From NCBI GenBank assembly GCA_036570545.1, contig DATCXZ010000043.1, positions 1 through 15,026 of the forward strand: DNA of 15,026 nt, in the 5' to 3' direction. Positions within the stretch are counted from its first letter, which is position 1, and each line of letters starts with the position of its first letter. The notes beneath the pieces were generated by a model. It ran no database searches and was not told the DNA's origin. It saw only the letters and a list, made by a program, of their open reading frames with translations. Source of the stretch: Pelagibius sp036570545 (GTDB lineage Bacteria; Pseudomonadota; Alphaproteobacteria; Kiloniellales; Kiloniellaceae). This document shows positions 13,253 to 15,026 of this stretch, piece after piece. The position numbers and the translations under genes are program-made.

Positions 13253-13833
13253 CTCAGGCCGTCCTCGCCTTTCACCTCGGCGGTGGTAAGGCCGCCGATG
13301 CGCGGCAGCGGCCGGCCCGAATCGGTGACCGCGACCGCCACCACGATCTCGCCATGGCGCGGCGCGTCTGCCACGCGCACCTCCATGCCGTCGAAGTGGC
13401 TGCGCACGTAGGCGGCGTCCTTGTGGCCGAGCGGCACGTCGATGGCGGTCCCGATGCCGCCCATCTTCTTCGCCGAAGGCACCAGCGCCGCGCCTTTCTC
13501 CACCGCCTGACGCAAAGGCTTGCCCAGGCGCGGATGCAGGATGGCGGCGGCATGCTCCAGCTCGCCGCCCTCGCCGACGATGGCGGCCTTGCCATAGCTC
13601 TCGATAACACTGGGATCGACATCGAGCGCTGCGACCGCCTTGTCGCCGAGCAACTGGCCCAGCTCCTCGCCGATCTGCATCAAGATCTCCAGGTCGTCCT
13701 GAAAGCGATCGGCGAAGGGATTGGCGATCACCGCCAGCGCCGCCGCCCGACGCGTCGGCGGAGAGATCTCCCGGCCCATCTCCTCGCGAGTCTCCTCGAC
13801 CACCACCACGATCTTGCGAATCTTCGCGCTCAT
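13249..13833 (-). CDS. DUF1185 'amino acid synthesis' family protein, second paralog
   Basis: A 194-residue protein of the AA_synth (DUF1185) family, whose biochemical function is not established. Visible family landmarks are AVIANPFADRF (34-44), YGKAAIVGEGGELEHAAAI (80-98), VPSAKKMGGIGTAIDVPLGHKDAAYVRSHFDGMEV (about 117-151) and the C-terminal GGLTTAEVKGEDGLR. It has no signal peptide or membrane segment. It is the downstream member of a tandem pair: the two proteins share the core motifs and an identical C-terminus KGEDGLR but differ through the N-terminal third. ATGA overlaps couple it to both neighbours: the first paralog upstream and ferredoxin-NADP reductase downstream. A heteromeric complex with its paralog is likely but inferred. 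Confidence 0.9.
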   Translation of the reverse strand: MSAKIRKIVVVVEETREEMGREISPPTRRAAALAVIANPFADRFQDDLEILMQIGEELGQLLGDKAVAALDVDPSVIESYGKAAIVGEGGELEHAAAILHPRLGKPLRQAVEKGAALVPSAKKMGGIGTAIDVPLGHKDAAYVRSHFDGMEVRVADAPRHGEIVVAVAVTDSGRPLPRIGGLTTAEVKGEDGLR

Positions 13834-14411
13834 CTCAGGCCATCCTCCCCTTTTATGTCCTGCGCGCGCAACCCGCCCATGCGGTCGTGGATGCGCCCGC
13901 CCGTGGTCATCGTCAGGATGAGCACCAGCTCGTCGGCCTCCGGCGCGCCCGGCACGCCGACCTCGACGGCGCTGAAGTGCCCGCGCACGTAAGAGGCGTT
14001 GATGTGGGTGATCGGCACGTCAACCCGCGCGCCGGGGCCGCCGACTTTCTTGGTCGAGGGCACGATGGCCTTGGCATCGCCCAGCCGTTCTCTCATGGCA
14101 TAGCCGCCCGGCACATGCCAGAGCGCGCCGTGCTCCAACTCGCCTGCGCCGCCGACGATAGCAGCCTTGCCGAAGCCGGCGATACGCTGCGCGTCTCCGC
14201 CCAACACGTCGATGAGGCGCTGCGAAAGATCCAGCCCCAGCGGCTTCAACTCCTCCATATAGGGCTGAAGCACGTCGACGTAGCGCCCGGCAAAGGGATT
14301 GGCGATCACCGCGGCAACGCTGCCGACCAGCAGCGGCCGCGCCGCCGGCGGGCCACCCTCGTGGAATATCTCCTCGACGGTGGTCTGAACCTTTCTCACC
14401 TCAACGGCCAA
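13830..14411 (-). CDS. DUF1185 'amino acid synthesis' family protein, first paralog
   Basis: A 193-residue AA_synth (DUF1185) protein of unknown reaction. It shows AVIANPFAGRYVDVL (33-47), GFGKAAIVGGAGELEHGAL (near 78-96), VPSTKKVGGPGARVDVPITH (near 116-135) and the shared ending GEDGLR. The start is a TTG at 14411: AAGGAG lies six bases upstream and an in-frame stop lies just beyond, so no longer form is possible. Its stop overlaps the start of its paralog by 4 bp (ATGA). Upstream, 224 bp containing a palindromic element separate it from the UPF0280 gene, so this TTG-started gene may head its own transcript, or the repeat may have entered an older continuous operon. Confidence 0.9.
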   Translation of the reverse strand: MAVEVRKVQTTVEEIFHEGGPPAARPLLVGSVAAVIANPFAGRYVDVLQPYMEELKPLGLDLSQRLIDVLGGDAQRIAGFGKAAIVGGAGELEHGALWHVPGGYAMRERLGDAKAIVPSTKKVGGPGARVDVPITHINASYVRGHFSAVEVGVPGAPEADELVLILTMTTGGRIHDRMGGLRAQDIKGEDGLR

Positions 14412-14417
14412 GTCGTG

Positions 14418-14423
14418 CTCCTT
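14418..14423 (-). promoter_or_regulatory. Ribosome binding site deciding a TTG start
   Basis: AAGGAG, six bases before the TTG at 14411 of the first DUF1185 gene. An in-frame TAG 24-27 bases upstream of that TTG rules out a longer reading. Confidence 0.75.
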
Positions 14424-14490
14424 CAGGCTGGGCGTCTACTGGGATCACGCATTGTCTGCCGCGATCGCGCCACTGGCGCCATCTTTTCGC

Positions 14491-14585
14491 TGTCACTCTC
14501 GGGCTTGCCCCGAGGGCCCATTCCTCCGCGCGCACGATCCGACCCGTCATCGACATGGATTACCGGGTCAAGCCCGGTAATGACA
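14491..14585. repeat. Palindromic intergenic element, copy 3
   Basis: Termini are TGTCACTC and, inverted, TGTCATTA. The left hairpin pairs 14498-14503 with 14509-14514 around CTTGC. The right hairpin pairs 14560-14567 with 14573-14580 around TCAAG (CTTGA on the other strand). It lies just upstream of the TTG-started DUF1185 gene. Confidence 0.85.
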
Positions 14586-14606
14586 AGTGGGGCTGTGCCC
14601 ATTGAT

Positions 14607-14640
14607 TGTCACCCTCGGACTTGGTCCTACTGGATTCACA
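14607..14640. repeat. Degenerate half-unit of the palindromic family
   Basis: Starts TGTCACCCTCGGACTTGG, like the left end of copies 1 and 3, but the pairing arm has decayed to GGAC/GTCC and no inverted partner follows. It contains the stop codon of the UPF0280 reading frame. Confidence 0.55.
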
Positions 14641-15026
14641 CAGCTCGCGTGGCGGCCTCGCGATAGCCAATCGTCATACCCAAACTGTCATTGCCGGGCT
14701 TGTCCCGGCAGTCCATGCCCGAAGCAGGCTCCTGCCTTCCCTGGAGAAGCCTGGCGCTGCGGCAGCATGGACCCTCGGGAACAAGCCCCGAGGGTGATAG
14801 CAAGAGTGAGTGGCGCTCGCCGTCGACAACCTCCACCTGCCCGTGCAGGAACAGCACCGCCGCCTCTATGAGCCCCGCCTTCTGCATCGCTTCTGCCTCG
14901 GCGCAGCCGTGCCGCAGCGCCACCGCGACTTCCGTCGGCGTGAGCGCGCCCACGGCGACGGTGACCGCGAGCGCGCCGAGATCGCTCTCCGGGTCGATCT
15001 CGCAGGCCGGCCGGCGCCGCACCGCC
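14636..15026 (-). CDS. UPF0280 family protein, C-terminal part (5' truncated by the window edge)
   Basis: The open frame enters from the right edge. The first readable residues, RRPACEIDPESDLGALAVTV, then VGALTPTEVAVALRHGCAEAE and KAGLIEAAVLFLHGQVEVVD, match the C-terminal end of UPF0280 proteins, an uncharacterised family distantly related to the flavin transferase ApbE. The GTG at 15022 is an internal valine, not a start. After the normal family ending (about position 14800) the frame continues for roughly 55 residues through a palindromic repeat element (14686-14798) and stops at 14636, so the tail looks like repeat-derived sequence. The gene lies upstream of the two DUF1185 genes on the same strand. 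An ApbE-like role in modifying a flavoenzyme of this locus is possible but only inference. Confidence 0.72.
   Translation of the reverse strand, partial: AVRRRPACEIDPESDLGALAVTVAVGALTPTEVAVALRHGCAEAEAMQKAGLIEAAVLFLHGQVEVVDGERHSLLLSPSGLVPEGPCCRSARLLQGRQEPASGMDCRDKPGNDSLGMTIGYREAATRAV
14686..14798. repeat. Palindromic element, copy 4, read through by a coding frame
   Basis: The left hairpin 14692-14698 with 14704-14710 encloses CTTGT. The right hairpin 14772-14779 with 14787-14794 encloses AACAAGC. Termini are TGTCATT and, inverted, TATCACC. Same architecture as the other three copies, but here the minus-strand frame of the UPF0280 gene stays open across the whole element. Confidence 0.85.

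Noticed and set aside
14491..14798. Possible CRISPR-like spaced repeats
   Set aside because: The units are inverted pairs with variable stems and irregular spacing, not direct repeats with uniform spacers, and no cas gene is present.

Overview
The window is GC-rich and gene-dense, with no gene-free stretch over 300 bases. It reads as chromosomal DNA of a denitrifying (or at least nitrite-reducing) alphaproteobacterium, probably of the Rhodospirillales type. This rests on gene content (AniA-like NirK, a stachydrine/N-methylproline-type flavoenzyme, HAAT transporters, tandem DUF1185 proteins) and on short palindromic repeats of a style common in alphaproteobacteria. The taxonomic call is inference; no rRNA or tRNA gene is present to test it.

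Layout. The left part reads rightward: the 3' end of a dimethylglycine/N-methylproline demethylase-type flavoprotein (1-785), an endonuclease/exonuclease/phosphatase-family hydrolase overlapping it by 8 bp (778-1506), a small SirB2-like membrane protein (1623-2021), a structured promoter region, and a copper nitrite reductase nirK (2190-3215) with a strong terminator. From 3440 to the right edge every gene is on the minus strand. In transcription order, starting at the right edge, these are: the C-terminal part of a UPF0280 protein; two tandem DUF1185 ('amino acid synthesis') proteins; a thioredoxin-reductase-like ferredoxin-NADP reductase; a [2Fe-2S] ferredoxin; a HAAT-family ABC importer (binding protein, fused LivH-LivM permease, LivG, LivF); an enamidase-like amidohydrolase; a MarR regulator; a beta-carbonic anhydrase; and a FAH-family hydrolase.

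How the genes may work together. The amidohydrolase resembles enamidase, which opens the ring of 6-oxo-1,4,5,6-tetrahydronicotinate in reductive nicotinate catabolism. The preceding step, 6-hydroxynicotinate reductase (EC 1.3.7.1), is ferredoxin-dependent. A dedicated ferredoxin and ferredoxin-NADP reductase a few kilobases away, together with a solute importer and a MarR regulator overlapping the enamidase gene, suggest a reductive N-heterocycle (nicotinate-like) degradation locus. UPF0280 and the two DUF1185 proteins would be uncharacterised members. The ring reductase itself is not in the window and would be expected just beyond the right edge, upstream of the UPF0280 gene.

Repeats. A family of palindromic elements (stem plus conserved CTTGN loop, arranged as inverted pairs about 95-160 bp long) sits in the intergenic regions at 3285-3388, 11682-11839, 14491-14585 and 14686-14798. 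The last copy appears to have become the 3' coding end of the UPF0280 gene. A second repeat type lies at 6812-6852. No CRISPR array, integrase, transposase, rRNA or tRNA was seen.
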